This document shows positions 53,418-62,485 of a stretch of DNA of 64,000 bases, in pieces. The notes beneath the pieces are model-generated. The model worked only from the letters and a program-made list of their open reading frames with translations, had not been told where the DNA came from and searched no databases. The first letter of the stretch is position 1, and every line of letters begins with the position of its first letter. This DNA is from Alkaliphilus peptidifermentans DSM 18978 (GTDB taxonomy: Bacteria; Bacillota; Clostridia; Peptostreptococcales; Natronincolaceae): assembly GCF_900101495.1 (NCBI RefSeq), contig NZ_FMUS01000017.1:1-64000 (forward strand). The letters run 5' to 3'. Position numbers and translations under genes: made by a program.

Positions 53418-54647
53418 TCAAACTGTTTCAATTTCTGTAGGCTTTGCATTAAACCTAAGAATTCCTGGTGATACAATAATGGCAACTAGTGAAACTAATA
53501 GTCCAGAAAATAATAGAGTTGTTGGAATAGGTAAGAGAGTTAGAATAAATGTGCCAAACATTGTACCCAATGGTACAGTTATGCTTAGAAGCATACCAAT
53601 TAAGCTGATTACTCTACCAAGCTTCTCCTTAGGAATCATCTTTTGATATAATGTTCCTATTCCGATGGTTGCTATACTTACCCCAAAGCCCATTACAGCA
53701 GCAACAATAAGCAGAGCAAAGTAATTATTAGTAAATAAGCCCAAGGCTATTAAAGTTAGACCCTGTACAGATATACCGAAAATTGTCATTTTGAATATGT
53801 CCTTAAAAATATTAGCTAATACTGCAAAAGTACCAATTAAAGCACCTATAGAAACTAAAGAAAAAATAATGCCTAGCCCTGTTGAACCAACTGTAAGTAT
53901 TTCAGAGGTAATAATTGTTATATACACGTTTAAGGGAGCTAAAAAGAAATTAATAAAAATTCCTGCAAAGACTAGTAATAGTAGACCTTTATTTGATAGG
54001 GTGCACTGTAGACCCTCTTTAAAGTTAGCCATAAAGCCTTCATTATTTGTTTTTGAAACTATCTTAGGAACTTTAATAAAGCATTCAGAAAAAGCTGATA
54101 GAAGGTAAGAGATACCATTTATCAAAACTAAAAGCCACATATCTGCAAATGCAATCATTACACCTGCTAGGGCAGGGCCTATAATATTAGTGATTTGACT
54201 ACTGAGCTGAGATAATGAATTTGCTTTAGGTAAATCCCTATCATCAACAATAAGAGGTATACTTGCAGTTATTGCAGGGCTAAAGAAGGCAGTAATGGAA
54301 GCGACTATTACAATAAATAGGTATATTATATTAAGAGATTGGTTACCTGATAACAATAAATAAGCTAAAAATACCATAGATAAACCATTAAGTAAATCAG
54401 AAAGTACTATAATTTTTTTCTTGTCGATTCTATCAGAAAGAACACCAGCTATAGGGGAAAATATAATAGTAGGTAGTGTATTGCAAAGAACACTTATTCC
54501 TAATGCAAGGGGAGAGCCTGTTAACTGATAGATATACCACATCATTGCAATTGCATAGAATCGGTCGCCAAGCTTTGACACGCTTTGACCAATCCATAAA
54601 AGCATAAAATTATAATTTTTAAATACTGATGGAATTTTGAAACTCAT
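53418..54647 (-). CDS. MFS transporter, MFS_3 (macrolide-efflux-like) type
   Basis: A 409-aa membrane protein with about twelve hydrophobic segments. MFS_3 features are present: NYNFMLLWIGQSVSKLGDRF at the start, FSPIAGVLSDRIDKKKIIVL as the loop 2-3 motif, and LPKANSLSQLSSQITNIIGP. Probably exports a drug or metabolite. Start at 54647, behind AGGAGGT. Gene order and a shared upstream sequence tie it to the ArsR-type regulator just upstream on the same strand. Confidence 0.9.
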   Translation of the reverse strand: MSFKIPSVFKNYNFMLLWIGQSVSKLGDRFYAIAMMWYIYQLTGSPLALGISVLCNTLPTIIFSPIAGVLSDRIDKKKIIVLSDLLNGLSMVFLAYLLLSGNQSLNIIYLFIVIVASITAFFSPAITASIPLIVDDRDLPKANSLSQLSSQITNIIGPALAGVMIAFADMWLLVLINGISYLLSAFSECFIKVPKIVSKTNNEGFMANFKEGLQCTLSNKGLLLLVFAGIFINFFLAPLNVYITIITSEILTVGSTGLGIIFSLVSIGALIGTFAVLANIFKDIFKMTIFGISVQGLTLIALGLFTNNYFALLIVAAVMGFGVSIATIGIGTLYQKMIPKEKLGRVISLIGMLLSITVPLGTMFGTFILTLLPIPTTLLFSGLLVSLVAIIVSPGILRFNAKPTEIETV

Positions 54648-54671
54648 TTTTATACCTCCTATATATTTAGC

Positions 54672-54699
54672 ATTATACATTCTATTAATATCGAATGTT
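54672..54699 (-). promoter_or_regulatory. Operator and -10 element of the MFS gene
   Basis: The arms ACATTC (54677-54682) and GAATGT (54693-54698) lie 10 bases apart, immediately upstream of a minus-strand TATAAT (54672-54677). ATATCGAATGTT at 54688-54699 recurs exactly upstream of the regulator gene (55798-55809). Confidence 0.65.
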
Positions 54700-54716
54700 T
54701 CTTTAAAAAAATAACA

Positions 54717-55778
54717 TCATGTTAAAAATTCACCTGCTCTATCCAGTATATATTTAATACTTTCTTTATTCACCTCATAATAGACTTTGTTTTCAATGCG
54801 TTTAGATGTGATAATACCTAAGGATAAAAGCACAGAAACATGATGGGCCACAGTGGAATTGGATAGATTTAGTTTTTGTCCCAATTCATAACCATAGCTT
54901 GGAGTGGTATTAAGTATACGAATTATTTTTATACGATTTTCATCAGATAATGCCTTTATTGAATCAATAAGTTTTGCATCGTCTATAGGTTCCTTAAACT
55001 TAATATCGGGTCTCCTGGTGCCATAAAGAAATATTAAGGCTTCAATTTCTGCATAGTATGAAAATAAGCCAGCAGTTAAGTAATAATACGATGGAATTAA
55101 AACTATTTGCTTTAAGTCTTTAAACTGACTAAAATCTATATCACAAAAAGAATTAATTTTAGTCTCGATATCATTTGTAAGTATTACTTTCATCTGCTCT
55201 ATACTTTCTTCATGAAGCTTTGAAATAAAATCCATTTGTTTAATAAAATACTCTTCATAAAAGCTTCTAATCAGATTAATTAGACGTCCTTTTGTGTTAT
55301 CAGCATCATGATACATAAAGAATAGCTTCCATTTCTCAGCTTCAGGTAGATTTCTACCTTTAATGAAGTCCATAACCGCATCAGGACTATTAAGAGACCA
55401 AATAATTTCCTTCATACGGAGGCTTTCACCATAGCCAGTAGCAAAAAAAGATCTAACTAAATCTAGTGATGGTGTAGACTCCAAAAGTTGAATAAAGGAA
55501 TCAATACTTTTATATATGTTTTTTTCCCAGCTATAGGAAACCAGTATCATGGCTAAATAACTCTCATAATTAAAGAAGATTTCCAGATCTCTTTTCATAT
55601 CCGCTGACATAGATTTTCTGGTTTCATGAACCCATTGCTCTAATTCATCAGGCATATACTTATGATATTCATGATTTTCGGGAGTTAATTCTTCGTGGCA
55701 TTGTATCCTTAGCATTGCAGCCAGTAGATCAAACACAGGAGATGTCTCAAGATAAATATTCTCATAATATGGCTTCAT
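54717..55778 (-). CDS. ArsR-type winged-helix regulator with long N-terminal domain
   Basis: A 353-aa protein. The last 90 residues are an ArsR-like helix-turn-helix (IKALSDENRIKIIRILNTTP, then LGQKLNLSNSTVAHHVSVLL). The first 250 are a helical domain without recognisable motifs, found in a group of long ArsR-type regulators of Firmicutes. The ATG at 55778 follows AAGGAGG. It is 69 nt upstream of the MFS gene's start region on the same strand. Both genes carry ATATCGAATGTT near their promoters, so it probably controls itself and the pump. Confidence 0.85.
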   Translation of the reverse strand: MKPYYENIYLETSPVFDLLAAMLRIQCHEELTPENHEYHKYMPDELEQWVHETRKSMSADMKRDLEIFFNYESYLAMILVSYSWEKNIYKSIDSFIQLLESTPSLDLVRSFFATGYGESLRMKEIIWSLNSPDAVMDFIKGRNLPEAEKWKLFFMYHDADNTKGRLINLIRSFYEEYFIKQMDFISKLHEESIEQMKVILTNDIETKINSFCDIDFSQFKDLKQIVLIPSYYYLTAGLFSYYAEIEALIFLYGTRRPDIKFKEPIDDAKLIDSIKALSDENRIKIIRILNTTPSYGYELGQKLNLSNSTVAHHVSVLLSLGIITSKRIENKVYYEVNKESIKYILDRAGEFLT

Positions 55779-55797
55779 AGGATACCTCCTTCTATAT

Positions 55798-55854
55798 ATA
55801 TCGAATGTTATGTTCTATATATATATTAATATGATAAAAGGATGATTTTGTCAA
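55798..55854 (-). promoter_or_regulatory. Promoter and operator of the ArsR-type regulator
   Basis: On the minus strand TTGACA (55849-55854) and TATTAA (55826-55831) are 17 bp apart. The 12-mer shared with the MFS promoter lies at 55798-55809, about 10-20 bases past the start point. Confidence 0.65.
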
Positions 55855-55950
55855 TAGTTTTTAGAAAATATAATCATTTTGCATTATGTATCTATTATAG
55901 TAGGTTTCATGGTATAATTTAAAAAAATCTTTATTTGAGGTGTTGTATTA

Positions 55951-56247
55951 ATGAGTAAAATTAAAGTAATTAAAATAAAACAAAAGGATGCTAAAGAATT
56001 AGGTATAGAAAGCTGGAACAGATGGCAATGCGATGTCAGCTCATTTGATTGGGAGTACCCAGAAGAAGAAACTGCATATATATATGAGGGTGAAGTAGTC
56101 GTTACTACAGATGAAGAAAAGGTACATATAAAAGAAAACATGCTGGTGATTTTTCCAAAGGGTCTGAAATGCCATTGGGAGGTAAAACAAAAAATTGATA
56201 AGGTATATACATTTCATTTCAATGAAGAATTATTAGCTAAGCTATAG
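55951..56247 (+). CDS. Cupin-domain protein
   Basis: A 98-aa single-domain cupin of the DUF861 type: SSFDWEYPEEETAYIYEGEV, then ENMLVIFPKGLKCHWEVKQ. It lacks the full set of metal-binding histidines of classic cupins, so it may bind a small molecule without catalysis. Start at 55951 behind TTGAGGTG. It precedes the fluoride-riboswitch unit but has no visible tie to it. Confidence 0.8.
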   Translation: MSKIKVIKIKQKDAKELGIESWNRWQCDVSSFDWEYPEEETAYIYEGEVVVTTDEEKVHIKENMLVIFPKGLKCHWEVKQKIDKVYTFHFNEELLAKL

Positions 56248-56265
56248 AAAAATCAGATAAGGCTA

Positions 56266-56391
56266 TTGAAAAATATAATTATTTCCATTACAATGGTATA
56301 TGTACTAAATTTATAGGTGATGGAGTTCGCCTTCAACTACTGTCAAACAGTTAATGACTCCTACAAAGCATTTGTTTTGTAGGGGTTTTTT
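56266..56391 (+). promoter_or_regulatory. Promoter and fluoride (crcB-motif) riboswitch with terminator
   Basis: TTGAAA (56266-56271), 17 bp, TACAAT (56289-56294). The aptamer begins near 56312 with ATAGGTGATGGAGTTCGCC and continues with AACTACTGTCAAACAGTTAA and TGACTCCTAC, which are the conserved pieces of the fluoride riboswitch, including the pseudoknot strands. The last aptamer strand is also the 5' arm of a terminator (56357-56367 with 56376-56386, then T6), so fluoride binding would prevent termination and turn on the antiporter gene. Confidence 0.93.
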
Positions 56392-56438
56392 GTTTTTTCT
56401 ATAGCGCAGGGGCATAATTAAATATGAGGAGTGATAAA

Positions 56439-57611
56439 ATGGCATTTAGCTTGGCAGCAATAATATTACTTGGCCTATTGGCAAATAAGTTATTTACTAA
56501 AATCAAGCTTCCAGGGCTACTTGGAATGCTTTTATTGGGTGTCTTAATAGGACCCTATGGATTAAATTATATAGATGATAGCCTAATGAATATTTCTGCT
56601 GATCTTAGGAAAATAGCTTTAATTGTAATTTTACTTAGGGCAGGATTAGGTATAAAGAGGGATGAATTGAACAAGGTGGGCAGGGCAGCTTTTCGGCTAT
56701 GCTTTATACCTGGAGTATTTGAAGGTGTAACAATTATTATTTTCAGTCATATGGTATTGGGCTTTACCATCATTGAGGCTGGTATTCTAGGCTTTATTAT
56801 AGCGGCTGTATCGCCAGCAGTAGTAGTGCCACAAATGCTTAAATTTATTGAAGAGGGCAAAGGAAAGGAAAAAGCAATTCCAACCATAATGTTAGCTGGA
56901 GTATCAGTTGATGATGTGGTGGCTATAACAATTTTTTCAGCTTTTTTAGGTATGTATGGAAATGAAGGAGTCAGCTTCTCAATACAGCTACTTAAAATAC
57001 CTATATCAATAGCCACTGGCATTATTCTAGGTATAATAACAGCTACACTGTTTTTGCATCTTTTTAATAAATACTCAATTCGACATACAAAAAAAGCACT
57101 TATGCTAATAGGGGCGGCAATAATTATGACTACCCTCGAAGATGTATTACAACCCATTTTACCAATAGCAAGTCTTTTAGGGGTAATGACAATAGGGTTT
57201 ATATTATTAGAAAGAAAGCCTAAGCTGGCAGAGGGTCTCGCCAGTAAATATAATAAGATTTGGGTATTCGCTGAGTTATTACTCTTCGTTCTGGTTGGGG
57301 CACAGGTAAATATATATGTTGCATTTGATGCAGGAATGATTGGATTAATAATCATTTTACTAGGTCTAACGGCTAGAAGTATTGGTGTGTTCCTATCATT
57401 GGTTGGTACAAATTTAAACCTTAAAGAGAAGCTTTTTTGCATAATGGCATATACACCAAAAGCAACAGTACAGGCAGCAATTGGTGCAATTCCAATGGCG
57501 GCAGGCGTACCTCAAGGAGAGTTGATTTTAGCCTTGGCCGTTTTATCAATAATCATCACAGCTCCACTGGGTGCTATTGGTATAAAATATGCAGGAGAAA
57601 AATTTTTATAG
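56439..57611 (+). CDS. Cation:proton antiporter under fluoride control
   Basis: A 390-aa CPA-type antiporter with twelve or so membrane segments. Conserved parts: LPGLLGMLLLGVLIGPYGLN at the start, and GVSVDDVVAITIFSAFLGMY with the paired Asp residues that bind the cation and protons in the family. At the end, YTPKATVQAAIGAIPMAAG is also conserved. NhaP-like antiporters are one of the gene classes known to lie behind fluoride riboswitches, besides crcB/fluc and eriC. The start at 56439 is set by GAGGAGTG. The ATG at 56424 precedes the site. No fluc or eriC gene is in the window. Confidence 0.9.
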   Translation: MAFSLAAIILLGLLANKLFTKIKLPGLLGMLLLGVLIGPYGLNYIDDSLMNISADLRKIALIVILLRAGLGIKRDELNKVGRAAFRLCFIPGVFEGVTIIIFSHMVLGFTIIEAGILGFIIAAVSPAVVVPQMLKFIEEGKGKEKAIPTIMLAGVSVDDVVAITIFSAFLGMYGNEGVSFSIQLLKIPISIATGIILGIITATLFLHLFNKYSIRHTKKALMLIGAAIIMTTLEDVLQPILPIASLLGVMTIGFILLERKPKLAEGLASKYNKIWVFAELLLFVLVGAQVNIYVAFDAGMIGLIIILLGLTARSIGVFLSLVGTNLNLKEKLFCIMAYTPKATVQAAIGAIPMAAGVPQGELILALAVLSIIITAPLGAIGIKYAGEKFL

Positions 57612-57652
57612 TAGAAATATAAAAAAAATATAATGTTAAAAGGAGTCTTAAA

Positions 57653-57979
57653 ATGAAAAACCATCTGACCATAAATGAAATGCAAAAAATTGTTGACGAA
57701 TATATCAGTCAGTTTAAAGAAGGATACTTTAGTCCTCTTGCTTTGATGGCAAGGCTAACAGAAGAGACCGGTGAGTTAGCAAGGGAGGTAAATCATTACT
57801 ATGGAGAAAAGCCCAAGCGTAAGGATGAACCCCACAATACCATTGATATGGAGCTGGCAGATTGTCTTTTTATTCTTGCTTGCTTTGCAAACTCCTTAGA
57901 TATTGATTTAGAAAAGGCCTTTTTTGATATGATGGAAAAATTTAATACAAGAGACATAGATCGTTGGACTAAAAAATAA
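57653..57979 (+). CDS. MazG-like nucleotide pyrophosphohydrolase
   Basis: A 108-aa all-helical NTP pyrophosphatase. The metal-binding EExxE and ExxD motifs are visible in LMARLTEETGELAREVNHYY and IDMELADCLFILACFANS. It resembles the YpjD/MazG-like house-cleaning enzymes. Start behind AAAGGAGTC. 41 nt after the antiporter stop, so it may be read through from the fluoride-controlled transcript. Confidence 0.88.
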   Translation: MKNHLTINEMQKIVDEYISQFKEGYFSPLALMARLTEETGELAREVNHYYGEKPKRKDEPHNTIDMELADCLFILACFANSLDIDLEKAFFDMMEKFNTRDIDRWTKK

Positions 57980-58065
57980 AAAAAGCTAGTAATGTGAGTT
58001 GAATCAAAGTAATTTAATATTTTGTGGGTTAAGATATAACTATAAAAGAAATGGAGGGAAGAAAT

Positions 58066-58779
58066 ATGGAAAATGTATTTACTAGCACCCACAAAATTGG
58101 AGATATTGTAACTAAGCTTCCAAGGGCAGCAGAAATATTTAAAGCCCAGGGAATTGATTTTTGTTGTGGTGGAGATCGACCACTATCTGTTGCCATCCTT
58201 GAACAAAATCTAAATGAGGATATTATATTGGCTCAATTAAACCAAGCCTATGCAGAGGCTAAGGAGCTAAAAGATAAGGGGATAGACTGGGAGAATGCAG
58301 GCTATAGTCAACTAATTGATTATATTATCGATAAGCATCACACCTATGTGAGAAAAGAGCTTCCAAGATTAAGCGATTTAACTGCAAAGATTCTAAAAGT
58401 TCACTGGGTAGATAATGGAGAAGTTCTAACTAAAGTACACAAAGATTTCCACATGCTAAAGATGGAATTAGAGCAACACCTTATAAAGGAAGAGGAAATA
58501 CTTTTTCCAATGGTTAAGGATTATGAAAAGAACCCATCAAGGGAGCTTCTAGAAAAAATTCTACAAGTAAATAAAGAGCTTGAGGATGAGCATGATGGAG
58601 CCGGTGACCTGCTAAAAAGCTTAAGGAAAATAACAACTAACTTTACAGTTCCAGCAGGGGGGTGCAATAGCTACATTTTAACCTTTAAGGGATTAGAAGA
58701 ATTGGAATGGGACTTGTTTCAGCATATTCACCTGGAAAATAATGTTCTATTTAAGCGATTAGAGGAAGAATTAGAATAA
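58066..58779 (+). CDS. ric: Iron-sulfur cluster repair di-iron protein (RIC/ScdA/YtfE)
   Basis: A 237-aa di-iron hemerythrin-like protein that helps repair iron-sulfur clusters after nitric oxide or peroxide damage. An N-terminal ScdA_N domain has FKAQGIDFCCGGDRPLS, with the conserved CCGG. The hemerythrin-like part supplies the iron ligands in IDKHHTYVRKELPRL, HKDFHMLKMELEQHLIKEEE, LEDEHDGAG and HIHLENN. Start at 58066 behind ATGGAGGGA. A natural partner of hcp and catalase in the same stress setting. Confidence 0.93.
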   Translation: MENVFTSTHKIGDIVTKLPRAAEIFKAQGIDFCCGGDRPLSVAILEQNLNEDIILAQLNQAYAEAKELKDKGIDWENAGYSQLIDYIIDKHHTYVRKELPRLSDLTAKILKVHWVDNGEVLTKVHKDFHMLKMELEQHLIKEEEILFPMVKDYEKNPSRELLEKILQVNKELEDEHDGAGDLLKSLRKITTNFTVPAGGCNSYILTFKGLEELEWDLFQHIHLENNVLFKRLEEELE

Positions 58780-58787
58780 AAAATAAT

Positions 58788-58977
58788 AGAGCCTATGAAG
58801 GGCTCTGAGGTTGTTGAAAAAGTCAACAATATCCAGACTGTTCAAAATTCTTCAGATTCAAGGCGCAAGAAAACCCAGCGACTGCAGCGTATACGTAATA
58901 CGTAAGGGTGCTGGGTTTTTGCAGTAACGAAGAAGATGGAGGATTTTCAACAGTCTGAGAGCCTATGAAGGGCTCTG
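58788..58977. repeat. Palindromic MITE-like element flanked by a 20-bp direct repeat
   Basis: AGAGCCTATGAAGGGCTCTG, itself a terminator-like hairpin, stands at 58788-58807 and 58958-58977. The 150 bp between have nested inverted repeats. Outer CAGACTGTTCAAAAT near 58835 lies against its complement near 58942-58956, and inner AAAACCCAGC (58870-58879) against GCTGGGTTTT (58910-58919). A small TTGTTGA/TCAACAA hairpin is at the left. There is no open frame. The direct repeat looks like a target duplication, and the outer ends suggest mobilisation by a transposase encoded elsewhere. Confidence 0.75.
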
Positions 58978-59808
58978 TTATCTTACTATTGATATTATAA
59001 CAACTATACAACCTATGGTCCATGTATAAAAGGAGAAGTAGTAGAGCTTCTCTTTTTTTATAAAATTGATCAAGGTTCTGATGGCAAACACACCAGAAAG
59101 AAAGGCTGCTAAAATTCCTGCAACTAATACTCCAAAGGTCATATCACCTAAGCCAACACTAAAAGCATCTCTAGTTTCAAGTATCGTTGCTCCAAGTATT
59201 GCAGGTATTGAAATTAAAAAGGAAAACTTTGTAGCAAGCTCCTTATTAAATCCTCTAAATAGTGAACCTACAATAGTGGCTCCAGACCTAGATATACCAG
59301 GGGTCATAGCAAAGCCCTGAAATAAACCTACAATAACTGCATCATACCATTTCATTTGATGAATATTTCGAATTCCTTTGTTGTATTTTTCAGCTAACCA
59401 TAATAGAGTACCGGTAATAATTAATGAGACTCCTATAACAAGTGAAGATGTGTAAAAACCAGAAAAGACATCCTTTAGAAATAATCCCATCAGTCCTGTT
59501 GGAGTTGTAGCAACAATAATCATTATGGCAAGCCTTCGATATTGATTATTAATTTTAAAGCCCTTCCCTGTAAACAGCTCTATAATAAGCAATAAGCTTT
59601 CCTTAATGATATTAAAAATATCCTTATAATAAATAAAGAAGACAGATACTAATGTTCCAACGTGCAGCATTACAGTAAGAAAAAATATTTTATCCTCAGG
59701 AACCTTAAGCAGCTGCTGAGTTATGGCAAGGTGTCCAGAGCTGCTGACGGGTAAAAATTCAGTTAAGCCCTGTACAATTCCCAGAATAATTGCTTTTATA
59801 ATTGTCAT
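58978..59808 (-). CDS. uppP: Undecaprenyl-diphosphatase
   Basis: A 276-aa membrane enzyme (BacA/UppP) that converts undecaprenyl diphosphate to the monophosphate carrier for wall synthesis. It can give bacitracin resistance. The active-site motifs are GIVQGLTEFLPVSSSGHL near the start and MTPGISRSGATIV in the second half. About eight hydrophobic segments. Start at 59808 behind AGAGGTGAT. The MITE-like element and its hairpin copy lie directly at its 3' end (stop at 58978-58980), and the right hairpin copy probably serves as its terminator. Confidence 0.95.
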   Translation of the reverse strand: MTIIKAIILGIVQGLTEFLPVSSSGHLAITQQLLKVPEDKIFFLTVMLHVGTLVSVFFIYYKDIFNIIKESLLLIIELFTGKGFKINNQYRRLAIMIIVATTPTGLMGLFLKDVFSGFYTSSLVIGVSLIITGTLLWLAEKYNKGIRNIHQMKWYDAVIVGLFQGFAMTPGISRSGATIVGSLFRGFNKELATKFSFLISIPAILGATILETRDAFSVGLGDMTFGVLVAGILAAFLSGVFAIRTLINFIKKEKLYYFSFYTWTIGCIVVIISIVR

Positions 59809-60159
59809 AATATCACCTCTAGAGATAGTATATTTAACCGTATTTGATTATAACACAAAAAGAAGTAAATCTACTAGTATTACTAGTATGAGGAGTAGTA
59901 TATTAATTACAGACTGGAAATGGAAAATATGTAATTATGTGAGTTTGAAACTAACATTAACTATTGAGAAATTCTTATGACAAATTCTTAAAAAATAAAT
60001 GGTTTTATCCAACAACTGGGTATTAAATTCTTTAGAGGAAATAATATGAAATATGTTGAAATATAATATTTAGATGATTATAGGTGAAGCAGTAATCTGA
60101 GAAATGCTATGCTATGAAATTTACATAAACAGTTACTTTGGAAAAGAAAGGGGATTTAA
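59809..60159. other. Divergent intergenic region
   Basis: No gene seen. TACTAGTA occurs twice, one base apart (59872-59879 and 59881-59888). Each copy is a palindrome, so this may be an operator between uppP and the dehydrogenase gene. Confidence 0.45.
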
Positions 60160-61602
60160 ATGATAAAATATAAAATGTTTATTCAAGGTCAATGGGTAGA
60201 AGCTGAGGGTGGCAGTACCATTGAGGTTAATAATCCTGCAACTGGAGAGGTAATTGGTTTTATACCGAAGGGTGCAGCTAACGAAGCAAAAGCTGCAATC
60301 GATGCAGCATATGGGGCATTAGAAGAATGGAGAACCCTTACCGCCAATAAAAGGGGAGACCTATTAAAGAAGCTATATGATTTAATGCTTGAAAACAAAG
60401 AAGAAATAGCAAAAATTATGACCCTTGAGCAGGGTAAGCCTTTACAAGAGGCCAGAGGAGAGGTTGTTTATGGAGCTGGTTTTCTTGAATGGTATGGTGA
60501 AGAAGCCAAAAGAATTTATGGAGAAACAATACCTTCATGGAATAGAAATAAAAGAATTATGGTGTTAAAACAGCCAATTGGAGTAGTTGCTGCAATAACA
60601 CCCTGGAACTTTCCAGCAGCAATGATTACACGAAAGATAGCACCAGCATTAGCTGCTGGCTGTACAGTAGTTTTGAAGCCTGCTACTCAAACTCCATTAA
60701 CGGCTGTCAAAATAATGGAGCTAATTGAGAAGGCAGGATTCCCCAAGGGAGTAGTAAATATGGTAACAGGTGATTCCGGTGAAATTGGTAAAACCCTTAT
60801 GGCGGATAAAAGGGTTAGAAAATTAACATTTACAGGATCTACTGAGGTTGGTAAGTATTTAATGAAGCAATCGGCTGATACAATGAAAAACCTATCATTG
60901 GAGCTTGGAGGGCATGCACCCTTTATAGTGTTTAATGATGCCGATATCGAAAAAGCAGCAAAGGCAGCAGTTGCTTCAAAATTTCGAAATTGTGGACAAA
61001 CATGCATTTCCACTAATAGATTTTATGTACATGAAAGCATTAAGGATAATTTTATTGAAAATGTAGTTGGTATTTTAAAGAACCTTCGCATTGGAAATGG
61101 AATGGAGGATGGGGTTGAAATTGGTCCTCTCATTGATAAAAACAGCTTTGTCAAAGTTAAAAGCCATATTGACGATGCAGTAGAAAAGGGTGCAAAAATA
61201 GCCTTTGGCGGTAGGGTAATGCATAGTGGCGTAAATGAGCTGGGTGGGTATTTTATTGAGCCAACCCTTTTAGTAGATGTAACAGAAAATATGATAATAG
61301 CCAATGAAGAAACATTTGGACCTGTGATGCCAATAATTACTTTTGATGGTGATGAGGAAGTAATTTCTATGGCTAATAATAGTGATTATGGACTAGCAGC
61401 CTACTTCTTTACAGAATCAATATCTAGAGGATTTAAAGTAATGGAAAGGCTAGAGTATGGAATAGTAGGTTTTAATGATGGAATGCCCTCAACACCACAG
61501 GCTCCCTTTGGTGGATATAAGGAAAGTGGAATGGGTCGTGAAGGAGGGCATCATGGAATAGAGGGGTTCTTAGAAGTTAAATATGTATCAATAGATTTAT
61601 AA
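60160..61602 (+). CDS. gabD: NAD(P)-dependent succinate-semialdehyde-type dehydrogenase
   Basis: A 480-aa aldehyde dehydrogenase of the GabD group, oxidising succinate semialdehyde (or a similar aldehyde) to the acid. Cofactor and active-site parts: AAITPWNFPAAMITRKIAPA, the FTGSTEVGK loop, catalytic Glu near 248 in LELGGHAPF and nucleophile Cys near 280 in NCGQTCIST. Start behind AAAGGGGA. Length and motifs match the family well. The substrate is not certain, as no GABA transaminase or related gene is adjacent. Confidence 0.9.
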   Translation: MIKYKMFIQGQWVEAEGGSTIEVNNPATGEVIGFIPKGAANEAKAAIDAAYGALEEWRTLTANKRGDLLKKLYDLMLENKEEIAKIMTLEQGKPLQEARGEVVYGAGFLEWYGEEAKRIYGETIPSWNRNKRIMVLKQPIGVVAAITPWNFPAAMITRKIAPALAAGCTVVLKPATQTPLTAVKIMELIEKAGFPKGVVNMVTGDSGEIGKTLMADKRVRKLTFTGSTEVGKYLMKQSADTMKNLSLELGGHAPFIVFNDADIEKAAKAAVASKFRNCGQTCISTNRFYVHESIKDNFIENVVGILKNLRIGNGMEDGVEIGPLIDKNSFVKVKSHIDDAVEKGAKIAFGGRVMHSGVNELGGYFIEPTLLVDVTENMIIANEETFGPVMPIITFDGDEEVISMANNSDYGLAAYFFTESISRGFKVMERLEYGIVGFNDGMPSTPQAPFGGYKESGMGREGGHHGIEGFLEVKYVSIDL

Positions 61603-61622
61603 ACACCATTTAAATTGTCCAG

Positions 61623-61655
61623 AATGAGTCGAAGATTTTTTTCGACTCATTTTCT
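61623..61655 (+). terminator. Terminator of the dehydrogenase gene
   Basis: AATGAGTCGAA (61623-61633) pairs with TTCGACTCATT (61641-61651). T residues follow. Confidence 0.88.
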
Positions 61656-61798
61656 ATTTTCTCCAGCACTACTAAAGAGATTTTGATTTTATTACTTTTC
61701 AGATTAAATAATATAAAAACTAAAGAGGGTAATAATAAGTTGGTAATACAATGATATTTGGCAGGTTATAAATGCAATATTAAGTGGGAGTTGAAGAA

Positions 61799-62476
61799 AT
61801 GCTGATAATCTTTACGCGGGCTTTTATATTATATTTTATTGTGGTTATTGTAATGAGAATGATGGGTAAAAGACAAATTGCACAAATGCAGCCCTTTGAA
61901 TTAGTAATAACTATCATGATAGCAGAGCTGGCAGCCACCCCAATGGAGAATGCATCAATACCCTTAATAAATGGAGTAATACCAATATTAACTCTATTAT
62001 CTGTTCAAGTCTTGGTATCCTTCTTATCGTTAAAAAGCGAAATTTTCCGTGAAGTAATATGTGGTAAACCCAGTGTATTAATTTATAAGGGGAAAATTGT
62101 GCAGTCTGAAATAAGAAGATTGAGGATTAATATGAACGATCTATTGGAGCAACTAAGAGGAAAAGATTATCCCAATTTACACGACGTAGAATATGCAATA
62201 TTAGAAACAAACGGGCAAATTAGTGTTATTCCACGATCAGAAAAGCAACAGGTGCTAAGGGAAGATATGAAAATATATACCCCACAGGAAGAATTACCAG
62301 TAACCTTAATAGTAGATGGAAATCTAATAAGAAAAAACCTAAAAAAAGCTGGCTTAGATGAAGACTATGTAATAAAGCAACTAAAAATGATGAAAATAGA
62401 CAAAGTTGAGGAGACTTTTTTTGCGTTTTTATCTTCCGATCAAAAATTTTATGCCCAGAAAAAAACTCTTCAGTAG
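61799..62476 (+). CDS. DUF421 (YetF-type) membrane protein
   Basis: A 225-aa protein with three hydrophobic segments at the start (FILYFIVVIVMRMMGKRQIA, the family's GKRQ motif) and a soluble C-terminal part with KPSVLIYKGKI and LRGKDYPNLHDVEYAILETN. The family is common in spore formers (YetF, YcaP, SpoVA-associated relatives). Its function is not settled. The start is ATG 61799, preceded by GTGGGAG. The GTG at 61784 lies within that site. Forms an operon with the DUF4363 gene 9 nt downstream. Confidence 0.88.
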   Translation: MLIIFTRAFILYFIVVIVMRMMGKRQIAQMQPFELVITIMIAELAATPMENASIPLINGVIPILTLLSVQVLVSFLSLKSEIFREVICGKPSVLIYKGKIVQSEIRRLRINMNDLLEQLRGKDYPNLHDVEYAILETNGQISVIPRSEKQQVLREDMKIYTPQEELPVTLIVDGNLIRKNLKKAGLDEDYVIKQLKMMKIDKVEETFFAFLSSDQKFYAQKKTLQ

Positions 62477-62485
62477 GGAGGCTAT

